From Chitinophagales bacterium (GTDB lineage: Bacteria > Bacteroidota > Bacteroidia > Chitinophagales > Chitinophagaceae), in contig JAATFP010000078.1 of NCBI GenBank assembly GCA_015655125.1, forward strand, positions 26,608 to 90,607: 64,000 bases of DNA. The letters run 5' to 3'. The notes under the pieces were generated by a model, which saw only the letters and a program-made list of their open reading frames with translations, was not told the DNA's origin and ran no database searches. The position numbers and the translations under genes were made by a program. Positions 45,018-53,989 of the stretch are shown here, piece by piece (the first letter of the stretch is position 1; the number at the start of each line of letters is the position of its first letter).

Positions 45018-45386
45018 ATGAAAAAATTAGCGCTTCTTCTTTTTGTATGTACTATTTCTTTTGCGGGATTTTCGCAGGTTCAACGCAAGATTGTAAAAGA
45101 CACCATGGTAAAAATACCGGCCGATGGAAAACTGACTAAGAAACAACGAATGTCCGAGGCCGGCCTTTCCGGATCGCAGATGCAAAAAATGATGGAGCTC
45201 AAAAAAGCAAACAAGGCAGCTAAAGATGCGATTAAAAACGACCCTACCCTCACTCCCGAGCAGAAGGAGGCAAAGACACGTGCGCTGAAACAAGATTATA
45301 AAAAACAGGTGGATGCCGTTATCACGCCGGACGAAAAAGCCAGGTTGAAGGAGATGAAAAAAAATCAAGACAAGCAGAAACAGTAG
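45018..45386 (+). CDS. Small secreted Lys-rich helical protein
   Basis: 122 residues. Signal peptide (MKKLALLLFVCTISFAGFSQ) followed by a charged, helical body: KKQRMSEAGLSGSQMQKMME, LKKANKAAKDAIKNDPTLTP and EQKEAKTRALKQDYKKQVDA. The pattern of a T-P-E-Q-x-x-K-x-R motif repeated twice resembles Spy/CpxP-like and DUF4890 chaperone-type periplasmic proteins in the phylum, but similarity is not strong. Followed by an 11-bp hairpin terminator. Confidence 0.7.
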   Translation: MKKLALLLFVCTISFAGFSQVQRKIVKDTMVKIPADGKLTKKQRMSEAGLSGSQMQKMMELKKANKAAKDAIKNDPTLTPEQKEAKTRALKQDYKKQVDAVITPDEKARLKEMKKNQDKQKQ

Positions 45387-45410
45387 ATAATCGACAATAA
45401 GCGATAAGCA

Positions 45411-45452
45411 AAAACGGCGATGCAAACATAATATGTGGTATCGCCGTTTTTT
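45411..45452 (+). terminator. Intrinsic terminator
   Basis: AAAACGGCGAT (45411-45421) pairs with ATCGCCGTTTT (45440-45450), followed by TT. Confidence 0.82.
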
Positions 45453-45553
45453 ATAAATAAATTCCGTTCCTATTTTTTTAAATCAATGAAGTCCGTAAAA
45501 CCCGGCAGGTAACCTTTTGAAATCCTTAACTTACCATTACTTATTTTTATCAG

Positions 45554-46519
45554 ATGAAAAAAATTGTCTTTCTGCTCGCTTTCGCTTTTGTAATTTCCTC
45601 TCATACCTACGCGCAGTTACCTAACAATCCGGAATATCCGGCCGTGGATAATTTCGTAAAGAAGCTTGGGCCGCTCACTGGCTTTAATGTGGCCGTAATA
45701 GCAGATACTTTAACGCGGACATTGACTGATAAAAAAGACAAGGCGCGCGCCATATTTTACTGGATAGCCAATAACATCGCACTCGATCCAAAGGCAATCA
45801 AAATGAATGACAAAAGAAAGATACTTCCCGAAGAAGTAGCCGCAGCACGCAAAACCACACCACTCGGCTTCTCTCTGCTTGTTCAGGAAATGTGCAGCTG
45901 GGCGAAGATCCGATGCCTTTCAGTTGACGGATACGTGAAGAATTTCCCCGAAGACATCAACAATAAAGCTGATGAAATCAATCATTCGTGGAACGTTGTA
46001 CAACTCGGGCAAAGTCCCGAGGAATGGTTCTATGTAGATGCAGCAAAAGCAAGCGGCTATTTGGATAAAAAACAAAGTGTGTTCACAAAATATTTTACCA
46101 GCGAATATTTTTTTGCAGAAAAATCCCTCTTCAACCTGGATCATTTTCCGGACAATAATGCATGGCAGCTGGGTTCAGGCGGACCGAAAAGCATCGCTGC
46201 CTTCTATGCATTGCCGGTGATCTCCAATGCATCGTATGAATACGGCTTACAAAAGCCTGTTCCGTTAAACGGAATGATAAAAACAAAATCAAAAAATGCG
46301 GTGACATTTGGTTTTAATTACAACGGCCGCCCCATCTCCTCTATTGATTTATTGATCGGCGATGCAAAGAAACAACCGAAACCCGAGCCAATGAATTTTA
46401 CTGCAAACGGGCCAACGGTGAGTTTCAGCTATAAATTTAAATCGGAAGATAGCTACCCCGTTCGGGTAATGGTAGACGGGAAGGAATTGGTGTCATATTT
46501 TGTGGAAGTAACGGAATAG
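45554..46519 (+). CDS. Transglutaminase-like secreted protein lacking the catalytic cysteine
   Basis: 321 residues with a signal peptide (to about residue 20, TYAQ). Transglutaminase-like fold: KDKARAIFYWIANNIALDPK (about 59-78), TPLGFSLLVQEMCSWAKIRC (about 102-121), DEINHSWNVVQLGQSPEEWF with the His, and YVDAAKASGYLD with the Asp. In active members a Cys sits before G-[FY]-[AS]-x-L; here it is replaced in TTPLGFS. It is therefore probably a non-catalytic binding domain. The C-terminal 90 residues look like an Ig-type beta domain. Function unknown. Confidence 0.75.
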   Translation: MKKIVFLLAFAFVISSHTYAQLPNNPEYPAVDNFVKKLGPLTGFNVAVIADTLTRTLTDKKDKARAIFYWIANNIALDPKAIKMNDKRKILPEEVAAARKTTPLGFSLLVQEMCSWAKIRCLSVDGYVKNFPEDINNKADEINHSWNVVQLGQSPEEWFYVDAAKASGYLDKKQSVFTKYFTSEYFFAEKSLFNLDHFPDNNAWQLGSGGPKSIAAFYALPVISNASYEYGLQKPVPLNGMIKTKSKNAVTFGFNYNGRPISSIDLLIGDAKKQPKPEPMNFTANGPTVSFSYKFKSEDSYPVRVMVDGKELVSYFVEVTE

Positions 46520-46536
46520 GAACGCCCGGGTGCATT

Positions 46537-47040
46537 CTACAATTTCTGCGAACGGATCATTTCCCCGTAATTCATTTTCTTCGCGAGCGTATCGATCGCC
46601 AGTGCGATTCGTTTTGTTTTTGTGGCTTCCGTCTTTGCACTGTCGATCCATTTGGAATAATATCGCTGATGCGACGGTGCCATCTGTTGAAATTCTTTCA
46701 TTGCCACCGGTTCGTCGGCCAGGCACTCCATCAATTCTTTATTGAGAACAAATTTTGTCGTATCAAGCTCCAGTTCAACATTTACCTTTTCCCCTTTCTG
46801 CTTATGGATGCCTTTTCTCATCTGCGCGTTTACTGCCATGATAAAATCGCCGCCGCCCATCGGCACCAGGGCAACACTTTTGATAGCAAGATTATCGAGC
46901 TTACCTTTTACGCGATAAGATTTTTTTACCCCGGGATTTAATTTTTCAGCAACTTTCTTCGGAATGGTCACGAACGTCCAGCCGGTCTTTTCGCCTTGCG
47001 ATTGGAATTTTTCAAGTGTTGCTGTGAACCCGACCTTCAT
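46537..47040 (-). CDS. YdeI/OmpD-associated family protein (DUF1905)
   Basis: 167 residues from ATG 47040. The N-terminal DUF1905 domain reads KVGFTATLEKFQSQGEKTGW and TFVTIPKKVAEKL. The C-terminal bacteriocin-protection (YdeI) segment has ELMECLADEPVAMKEFQQMA, SHQRYYSKWIDSAKTEATKT and KRIALAIDTLAKKMNYGE. Cytoplasmic; the biochemical role is unknown. A TATATTCG box ends four bases before the start, another leaderless-looking arrangement. Converges on the transglutaminase-like gene. Confidence 0.82.
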   Translation of the reverse strand: MKVGFTATLEKFQSQGEKTGWTFVTIPKKVAEKLNPGVKKSYRVKGKLDNLAIKSVALVPMGGGDFIMAVNAQMRKGIHKQKGEKVNVELELDTTKFVLNKELMECLADEPVAMKEFQQMAPSHQRYYSKWIDSAKTEATKTKRIALAIDTLAKKMNYGEMIRSQKL

Positions 47041-47044
47041 GAAC

Positions 47045-47052
47045 CGAATATA
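47045..47052 (-). promoter_or_regulatory. -7 box abutting the DUF1905 start
   Basis: TATATTCG (TTCG variant), then GTTC, then ATG on the minus strand. Confidence 0.45.
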
Positions 47053-47176
47053 AGAAAAAATCCGGCGACAGATAATGAACGATCGTCTGGAAAATATCAA
47101 CGCAAAAAAAAACTGTAGATCCGGGTAAAAGTTATCACAACCGAAAGCTAATTCAGCGCGTTCGCCGAAATCTGCG

Positions 47177-47203
47177 AAAAAAAAATCCCGCCGATGGCGG
47201 GAT
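47177..47203 (-). terminator. Intrinsic terminator after DsbA-like gene
   Basis: On the minus strand ATCCCGCC, loop ATC, GGCGGGAT, then nine T. Confidence 0.88.
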
Positions 47204-47208
47204 CAATA

Positions 47209-47790
47209 TTATGCTGCTTTTTGTTTTGAAGGAACTTTCGCAGTAACTTTCTTTTTCACTTTTTTAAGCGCTGCCTCAATTGCTTTGCTCAATTCGTCGT
47301 AAGTTGCTTTAGCCACTTTTTCACCGTTTACAAAAAAAGTAGGAACTTCTTTAACACCGCGGTTCAAACCTTCTTTCAGGTCGCCTTGCACCTGCCAGCC
47401 ATAGGTAGCATTTACAAGATCATCTAGGAAGCGCTTGTTATTTACGCCGGCTTCTTTTGAATGCAATTTCAGACTCGTTGTGCCTAGGTTTTTACGGTTT
47501 GCAAACAAGATGTTGTGCATTTCCCAAAACTTGCCTTCCTGTGCGGTTGCAACTGCGGCCTCACCTGCTTTCAGGCTGCGTTGATGAATGTTTGTCAAGG
47601 GGAAATGCCTGAAATTGAAACGGATCTTTCCGTCATAATCTTCGAGCAATTTTTTTACCACTTCGTTTGCTTTCGCGCAAGATTCACTTTCATATTCTCC
47701 AAATTCTTCCAAAGTAACATCTGCCTTTACATTTCCTACAAATACGTCTCTTGGTTCTATAATTTCAACCACTTCTTTCTTAAATGCCAT
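47209..47790 (-). CDS. DsbA-like thioredoxin-fold protein with one active-site Cys
   Basis: 193 residues without a signal peptide. The DsbA/FrnE-type fold is visible: VTLEEFGEYESESCAKANEV (about 25-44), FNFRHFPLTNIHQRSLKAGE, KFWEMHNILFANRKNLG and the cis-Pro VKEVPTFFVNGE (about 146-157). Where relatives have CPxC there is S-E-S-C, so only the second Cys remains. With no signal peptide and no CxxC it is unlikely to be a periplasmic oxidase; it may bind glutathione or another thiol in the cytosol. A basic tail (KKVKKKVTAKVPSKQKAA) is added. Followed by a good terminator. Confidence 0.75.
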   Translation of the reverse strand: MAFKKEVVEIIEPRDVFVGNVKADVTLEEFGEYESESCAKANEVVKKLLEDYDGKIRFNFRHFPLTNIHQRSLKAGEAAVATAQEGKFWEMHNILFANRKNLGTTSLKLHSKEAGVNNKRFLDDLVNATYGWQVQGDLKEGLNRGVKEVPTFFVNGEKVAKATYDELSKAIEAALKKVKKKVTAKVPSKQKAA

Positions 47791-47976
47791 ATATAATTTC
47801 CTTTTTCTTAATTGATTACGACCCGAATTCCTCTTTTCAACAGAGCCGTCATATGTTGATTTTTTTGCTTCTGAATTGGATGAAGATAGTAATTTTTGCC
47901 ACTTTACAAAACCCGTCTATCAAATATTTCTAAAAATGCCAGCCAAAATACTGATAATCACCTTCATATAAAATTG

Positions 47977-50601
47977 TTAGTTTGTGTCCACGATGTCAGC
48001 AACCTTCGCTTTTTCATTTAGGAAAACTACGGTTCCGTCGAAAACATCTACCAAAACAGGGATCGTTTTGTCTATATCACCGGCTAAAATGCGCTTACTC
48101 AATTGGTTAACAATCTCTTTCTGGATCAGCCTTTTTAAAGGTCTTGCCCCAAACTGCGGATCATAACCGTTTTCTGCAAGGTAATCCATAGCATAATCGC
48201 TGAATTGCAGCTCTATGCCATTTTGCGCCACCAACTTTTTTAAACCCTGCAACTGTATGTTGATGATTCCCCTGATTTCTTTCTTCATCAGCGGATGGAA
48301 CATGATGATCTCATCTATCCGGTTTAAAAATTCGGGACGAATGGTTTGCTTAAGCATTTCCACCACTTCATCGCGTGTTTTTTCGACCACTTTTTCAAGG
48401 TTGGCTTCCGTCACATCCTCAAAATTTTCCTGGATGATCTGACTTCCCATATTACTGGTCATGATGATGATGGTGTTTTTAAAATTCACCACCCTGCCCT
48501 TGTTATCGGTCAGGCGGCCGTCATCCAATACCTGCAATAAAATATTATATACATCGGGATGTGCTTTTTCAATCTCATCCAATAACACAACGGAATAGGG
48601 TTTTCTCCTCACGGCTTCGGTTAGTTGTCCGCCTTCATCATACCCAACATAGCCCGGAGGTGCACCCACCAGCCTGCTAACCGAATGTTTTTCCTGGTAT
48701 TCGCTCATGTCTATACGCGTCATCATACTGTCATCGTCGAACAGGTAATCGGCCAACGCTTTTGCCAGTTCGGTTTTACCAACGCCCGTTGTTCCTAAAA
48801 AGATGAAGGAACCGATCGGTTTTTTTGCATCCTGCAAACCCGCACGGCTTCGGCGGATGGCATCCGAAACGGCTTCGATCGCTTCATCCTGACCCACCAC
48901 TCTTTTATGCAGTTCGTCTTCCAGGTTGAGTAATTTCTCTCTTTCACTTTGCAGCATCTTCGTTACCGGAATTCCTGTTGCTTTTGCAACACTTTCTGCA
49001 ATATCTTCCGCGTCCACTTCTTCCTTCAGCAATCTTTTTTCAGAGATTACATCCAGTTCTTTCACAAGTGAGGTGATCGCTTCTTCCTGCTCTTTTACTT
49101 TACCATAGCGGATCTCGGCCACTCTGCCGTAATCGCCATTGCGTTCTGCCTGCTCTGCTTCCTGTTTCAATTGTTCGATCGCAGCTTTGCCGCTCTGCAC
49201 TTTTTCCACCAGCTCCTTTTCTTGTTTCCATTTGGATTTATAGGTATCCCTCTCTACAGACAGATTAGCAATTTCGGTATTGAGGTCTTTCAGTTTTACT
49301 TCGTCATGTTCGCGTTTGATGGCTTCTTTTTCAATTTCCAATTGGCGAATCTGCCTTTCAAGCTTATCCAGTTCTTCGGGCATGGAATTCATTTCGAGGC
49401 GCAGCTTTGCCGCGCTTTCATCTATAAGGTCAATTGCCTTATCCGGTAAAAACCTATCTGTAATATATCTGTGCGAAAGCTCTACGGCCGCAATGATCGC
49501 CTCATCTTTTATCCGCACATGATGATAGGTTTCGTACCTGTCCTTCAATCCACGCAAAATAGAAATCGCATCTTCTTCACTTGGCTAATCGATAAGTACT
49601 TTTTGAAAGCGTCTTTCGAGTGCCTTATCTTTTTCAAAAAATTTCTGATATTCATTCAATGTTGTTGCGCCCACGGCACGAAGCTCACCGCGCGCCAACG
49701 CAGGTTTTAAAATATTCGCCGCGTCCATTGCTCCATCGCCGCCACCCGCGCCAACAAGCGTGTGGATCTCATCGATAAACAATATAATTTCACCATCGCT
49801 GCCTTGAACTTCTTTTACAACCGATTTCAACCTTTCTTCAAATTCACCTTTATACTTCGCGCCGGCGATCAAAAGCCCCATATCCAAGGCATAAATTATT
49901 TTCGATTTAAGATTTTCAGGGACGTCTCCATTTACGATGCGCATCGCCAGACCTTCAGCAATGGCGGTTTTACCAACACCAGGTTCACCAACAAGGATCG
50001 GGTTGTTCTTCGTTCTTCTGCTAAGGATGTGCAAGGTTCTCCTTATCTCTTCATCGCGCCCGATCACCGGATCCAGCCTGCCGGAACGCGCCATTTCATT
50101 AAGGTTTTTTGCATATTTGCTCAACGCATGTAATTGTGTTTCCTGCGTCTGCGAATTAACCGTTCCGCCCTTGCGCAATTCTTTGATAGCCGTCACCAAT
50201 CCTTTTTCTGTCAGGCCAGCATCTTTGAGCAATTTTGCGGCGGCATCGTTGCCCTGAACGATCGCCAGCAGCAAATGTTCAGGCGTCACAAATTCATCCC
50301 CAAAAGGTTTCAGTGAAGCCACTGCACGCAATACCATATTGTTTGCATCACGCCCTAATGTTTGCGCCGGCTCACCGGAAGTAACAGGTAATTTTTTTAT
50401 CAGCTCTTCTAATTTCGATTCTACCAGGTTTATCGTAACATTGTTCTTTTTCAATAAATAATCGACCGGCGAATCTTCTGTATTCAACAGTGCCTTCAGC
50501 AGGTGTTCTGTTTCAATGCTTGGATTTTTTTGACCGAAGGCCAGCTGCTGTGCAGCCTGCACAACTTCTGCCGCCTTGATCGTGAAATTATTTAAATTCA
50601 T
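47977..50601 (-). pseudogene. clpB: ClpB disaggregase interrupted by an in-frame amber codon
   Basis: One continuous frame encodes a full ClpB (about 874 codons) except for TAG at 49585-49587 (codon 339). Before it: Clp N-domain, first AAA+ with GEPGVGKT (205-212), ILFIDE (273-278), Arg finger ALERRFQ (about 327-333), ending KVLID. After it: PSEEDAISILRGLKDRY, the M-domain coiled coil, the second AAA+ (GTTGVGKTELAKALADYLFD) and the C-terminal domain. Relatives read E-P-S-x-E-D here, so GAG to TAG is the likely change. A 14-bp tandem duplication sits directly before the start codon. Unless it is an assembly error or read through, no working disaggregase is made. Confidence 0.88.
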
Positions 50602-50628
50602 ATGTTAATTTAAGTATGTTAATTTAAG
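50601..50628. repeat. 14-bp perfect tandem duplication upstream of clpB
   Basis: TATGTTAATTTAAG occurs twice in a row (50601-50614 and 50615-50628), in the translation-initiation region of clpB on the minus strand. Confidence 0.8.
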
Positions 50629-50957
50629 TTGTATTTATTTCCGGAGTGAGTGCAAATTGTCCACCAAAAAACAAACCAGTAATTATGACGCATAAAATTC
50701 ATAAAACCTGTCTCAATAGCAGCATAACATGGCATTCCTGCTAATATATCAGTCTGCTTTTGCGCAGGCGGATTTTGGAGCATATAATCCAATCTAATAT
50801 TCCGAAAAAACGGCATAAGATCGCTGTAATTAATTCACAACGAAGGATATTGAAAAGTTCGCAGCTGTTGAAAAAATGCGTTATCGAAATACGTAAAACC
50901 TCGCAATTATTGGCATTTCCGGTGTAAATTTGCGCCGACCAGCAAAGCTGTTTAATT
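50602..50957. other. Divergent intergenic region clpB / 50958
   Basis: No convincing gene in 356 bp; the short minus-strand frames here have no coding character. It holds the 14-bp tandem repeat next to clpB and the TAAATTTG box for the plus-strand gene. I found no clear heat-shock-type inverted repeat. Confidence 0.5.
50925..50932 (+). promoter_or_regulatory. -7 box for the outer-membrane-type gene
   Basis: TAAATTTG, 25 nt before ATG 50958. Confidence 0.45.
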
Positions 50958-51761
50958 ATGCAAAAATTAATATTAACCGCCGTTTTCATGCTGACGATGA
51001 CCGTAGCATTTTCTCAGAAAAAAGAACCGTTTTTTAAAGGCATGTATGTTCAATGGGGCTATAATACCGAATGGTATACAAAAAGCAACATCCATATAAA
51101 AATGGCAAACGGCAATAATTTTATTTTACATAAAGTGAAGGCACATGATCGTCCGGATATGGATGCAGTAACCAAGAAGCCTACGGAAATTTCCATTCCG
51201 CAGTACAATTATCGTTTTGGTTTTTACCTTAATAAAGCTCATACACGTTCTCTCGAGATCAACTTTGACCATATCAAGTATATTGTTACCGATGGGCAAA
51301 AAGCTCACGTAACGGGTAAGATCGATGGCGTGGCCGTAAATGGCGACAGTGTATTAAATCCAAACACGTTCCTTCACCTCGAACATACCGATGGCGGAAA
51401 CCTGTTACACATCAATTACGTGGAACAAAAAACTTTGTTTACCACAAAAGACAAAAGTCGTCCGCTGGTAAACCTGATCTGGAAAGCAGGGGCAGGTATC
51501 AATATTCCACGAACGGATTTCACCTGGCGCGGAAGCAGGCTCAACAATGATTTCCACGTTGCCGGCTATAATTTCGCGGCAGAAGCCGGGGCAAGATTTT
51601 ACCCACTTAAAAAACTGTTCATCGAAGGCACAGCTAAAACCGGCTATGCGCATTATATCAACGCATTGGCCAACACAAATGAATTAAAAGGCAACCGCGT
51701 TCATCATGGCTTTGGGTATTTTGAACTGATCGGGCTGGTTGGCTATGATATCAATTTCTAA
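50958..51761 (+). CDS. Predicted outer-membrane beta-barrel protein
   Basis: 267 residues. Signal peptide MQKLILTAVFMLTMTVAFSQ. The mature part has alternating hydrophobic/polar strands with aromatic ends (MYVQWGYNTEWYTKSNIHIK, YRFGFYLNKAHTRSLEINFD, HVAGYNFAAEAGARFYPLKK) and ends with aromatic FGYFELIGLVGYDINF, as in barrels with a C-terminal Phe. No family recognised. Monocistronic, with its own promoter and terminator. Confidence 0.75.
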   Translation: MQKLILTAVFMLTMTVAFSQKKEPFFKGMYVQWGYNTEWYTKSNIHIKMANGNNFILHKVKAHDRPDMDAVTKKPTEISIPQYNYRFGFYLNKAHTRSLEINFDHIKYIVTDGQKAHVTGKIDGVAVNGDSVLNPNTFLHLEHTDGGNLLHINYVEQKTLFTTKDKSRPLVNLIWKAGAGINIPRTDFTWRGSRLNNDFHVAGYNFAAEAGARFYPLKKLFIEGTAKTGYAHYINALANTNELKGNRVHHGFGYFELIGLVGYDINF

Positions 51762-51780
51762 ATCAACAATTTTATATCGA

Positions 51781-51812
51781 AGGCCCTGTTTAAGCAGGGC
51801 TTTTGTATTTTT
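51781..51812 (+). terminator. Intrinsic terminator
   Basis: GCCCTG, loop TTTAAG, CAGGGC, then TTTTGTATTTTT. Only seven bases separate it from the queG start codon. Confidence 0.82.
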
Positions 51813-51818
51813 ACCAAA

Positions 51819-52748
51819 GTGAATTCTGTAGAAAAAAATACGAGTTATATCAAACAGACCGCAGCTGCGCTGGGCTTTGAATTCTGCGGAATTTCAAAAG
51901 CGCAATATCTTGACGAATATGCGCGCCGGCTGGAAACATGGCTCAACAAAGGGATGCACGGCAATATGCATTACATGCAGAATCATTTTGAATTGCGGGT
52001 GGATCCTACGAAGCTGGTTCCCGGCGCAAGGTCCGTCATCACTTTGTTGCTTAATTATTTTCCGGAAAATACGCAGGTAGAAAATGCGCCAAAAGTGGCT
52101 AAGTACGCTTACGGAAACGACTATCACGAAGTGATCCGTGAAAAACTGAATTATTTTTTTTACCTGCTGAAAGAAAATACCGGGGAAATAAATGGCCGCG
52201 GATTCGTGGACAGCGCGCCGGTGCTTGAACGCGCATGGGCGCAAAAATCCGGCATGGGCTGGATCGGAAAAAACGGGAACCTTATCACAAAGCAACAAGG
52301 TTCGTATTTTTTCATCGCTTCCCTGATCGTAGATGTGGAACTGGTCTACGACGATGCCTATGCAAAAGATTACTGCGGATCCTGTACGAGGTGCATCGAC
52401 AATTGCCCCACTGAAGCCATCCTTCCCGACAAAATCGTAGACGGCAGCAAATGCATCTCATATTTCACCATCGAATTAAAGGATACCTTGATACCGGATG
52501 CGATGAAAGGAAAGTTTGACGACTGGCTGTTCGGCTGCGACACGTGCCAGGATGTATGTCCGTGGAACAGGTTCTCGCAGCCTTCTTCTGAAAATAAATT
52601 CAAGGCCGCACCGGAAATACTGAATTTTTCTGCGGATGACTGGAGCGAACTTACGGAAGAAGGTTTTAAAACAATCTTTAAAAATTCGCCGATCAAACGA
52701 ACCAAATTCAACGGTATCAAAAGGAACCTTACATTTATCAGGCATTAA
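51819..52748 (+). CDS. queG: Epoxyqueuosine reductase
   Basis: 309 residues from GTG 51819. Cobalamin- and Fe-S-dependent reduction of epoxyqueuosine to queuosine in tRNA; cytoplasmic. N-terminal LGFEFCGISKA and LNKGMHGNMHYMQNH, then VDPTKLVPGARSVITLLLNY, DSAPVLERAWAQKSGMGWIG (about 129-148), two ferredoxin-type clusters CGSCTRCIDNCPTEAI (Cys about 186) and FGCDTCQDVCPWN (Cys about 240). The HEAT-like C-terminal extension of some QueG is absent, as in other short forms. It starts seven bases after a terminator, so it needs its own promoter, which I could not place. anmK follows 11 bp later. Confidence 0.95.
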   Translation: MNSVEKNTSYIKQTAAALGFEFCGISKAQYLDEYARRLETWLNKGMHGNMHYMQNHFELRVDPTKLVPGARSVITLLLNYFPENTQVENAPKVAKYAYGNDYHEVIREKLNYFFYLLKENTGEINGRGFVDSAPVLERAWAQKSGMGWIGKNGNLITKQQGSYFFIASLIVDVELVYDDAYAKDYCGSCTRCIDNCPTEAILPDKIVDGSKCISYFTIELKDTLIPDAMKGKFDDWLFGCDTCQDVCPWNRFSQPSSENKFKAAPEILNFSADDWSELTEEGFKTIFKNSPIKRTKFNGIKRNLTFIRH

Positions 52749-52759
52749 AAACAACTCTG

Positions 52760-53953
52760 ATGAACAACAACATCGGGCAATTGTATACCATCGCAGGCAA
52801 AAAGAAAAGACATATTATCGGCCTTATGAGCGGCACCTCCCTGGACGGGCTGGATGTGGCTTTATGCGAAATCGAAGGCCATGGTGTTGATACAAAGCTT
52901 ACACTAAAAAATTTCGTAACAAAAAAATATTCTCCGGGTTTTAAAGCGGACATCCGGGAAGTATTCTCAAAAAACGAGGTCAGTCTTGCAACACTCACAC
53001 TGCTCAATGAATGGATCGGCGAACGGCATGCAGAGATTGTAAATCTTTGTTTGCGGGAATGGAACATTTTAAAAGAACAAGTGGATCTTATTGCAAGCCA
53101 CGGCCAAACGATCTATCACGCACCCAAACACCTGCACCACATTGATAAATTTGGCAATGGCACTTTGCAGATCGGCGATGGTGATCATATTGCTATGCGC
53201 ACCGGCATTGTCACGATCAGCGATTTCAGGCAAAAACATATAGCCGCCGGCGGCGAAGGTGCTCCATTAGCGGCTTACGGCGATTATTTATTGTTCAAAG
53301 AAAAAGACACCAACATTATTTTATTGAACATCGGCGGCATTTCCAACCTTACTTATCTTCCGGCCGAGGGGCATATTTTCAGCACAGATATCGGCCCCGG
53401 AAATACCATGATGGACGCATGGACGCAGGAAAATTTTAGCGGGATGTCGTTCGATGAAAATGCATTCATTGCAAGAGCAGGCACCGTAAATGAAGCGCTG
53501 CTGGCCGCTTTAAAGGATCATGAAATGATTCAGTTGCCGTTTCCCAAAACCACCGGGCCTGAACTTTTCAACATGGATTACCTTCGTGCAGCACAAAAAA
53601 GCACACACACCACTGCGATCAGTATTCATGATACGATGGCGACGCTGAATAAATTTACGGCGGATCTGATTTGTGATGCGATCAATGAACTCACCAAAAA
53701 TAAAGCGAAAACGAAGATATATATAAGTGGCGGTGGTATGTACAATATCCTGCTGATGGAGCATCTTATCAAAGATATCCGGAATGCAACAATTGATTCA
53801 ACGGCTGAAAAAAATATTGATCCCGACGCCAAAGAAGCGATCTTATTTGCCATACTGGCAAATGAATGTATAGCGGGAGAGGCGGCTACATTCAGTAATC
53901 TGGGAAAGAATTTTCCGGCGGTGAGTATGGGAAAGATCAGCTTTCCGCGCTAG
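52760..53953 (+). CDS. anmK: Anhydro-N-acetylmuramic acid kinase
   Basis: 397 residues. Phosphorylates and opens 1,6-anhydroMurNAc during cell-wall recycling; cytoplasmic. Family motifs: HIIGLMSGTSLDGLDVALCE (about 18-37), LIASHGQTIYHAPKH (about 112-126), GTLQIGDGDHIAMRTGI, IVTISDFRQKHIAAGGEGAP, ILLNIGGISNLTYLP, DIGPGNTMMDAW, and ISGGGMYNILLMEHL near the C-terminus. Length is normal. It starts 11 bp after queG and is probably co-transcribed with it. Confidence 0.96.
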   Translation: MNNNIGQLYTIAGKKKRHIIGLMSGTSLDGLDVALCEIEGHGVDTKLTLKNFVTKKYSPGFKADIREVFSKNEVSLATLTLLNEWIGERHAEIVNLCLREWNILKEQVDLIASHGQTIYHAPKHLHHIDKFGNGTLQIGDGDHIAMRTGIVTISDFRQKHIAAGGEGAPLAAYGDYLLFKEKDTNIILLNIGGISNLTYLPAEGHIFSTDIGPGNTMMDAWTQENFSGMSFDENAFIARAGTVNEALLAALKDHEMIQLPFPKTTGPELFNMDYLRAAQKSTHTTAISIHDTMATLNKFTADLICDAINELTKNKAKTKIYISGGGMYNILLMEHLIKDIRNATIDSTAEKNIDPDAKEAILFAILANECIAGEAATFSNLGKNFPAVSMGKISFPR

Positions 53954-53989
53954 CTCATCATTCAGTAAATTTTGGGAATGATTAATTAT

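Noticed and set aside
49585..49587. TAG read as an amino acid (genetic recoding)
   Set aside because: Other genes in the window end at TAG (for example lptE, purL and the amylase), and TAA and TGA are also used as stops, so TAG is not generally reassigned.
50602..50957. Small minus-strand genes upstream of clpB
   Set aside because: The two candidate frames overlap each other and the promoter of the plus-strand gene, and have no coding-like composition.
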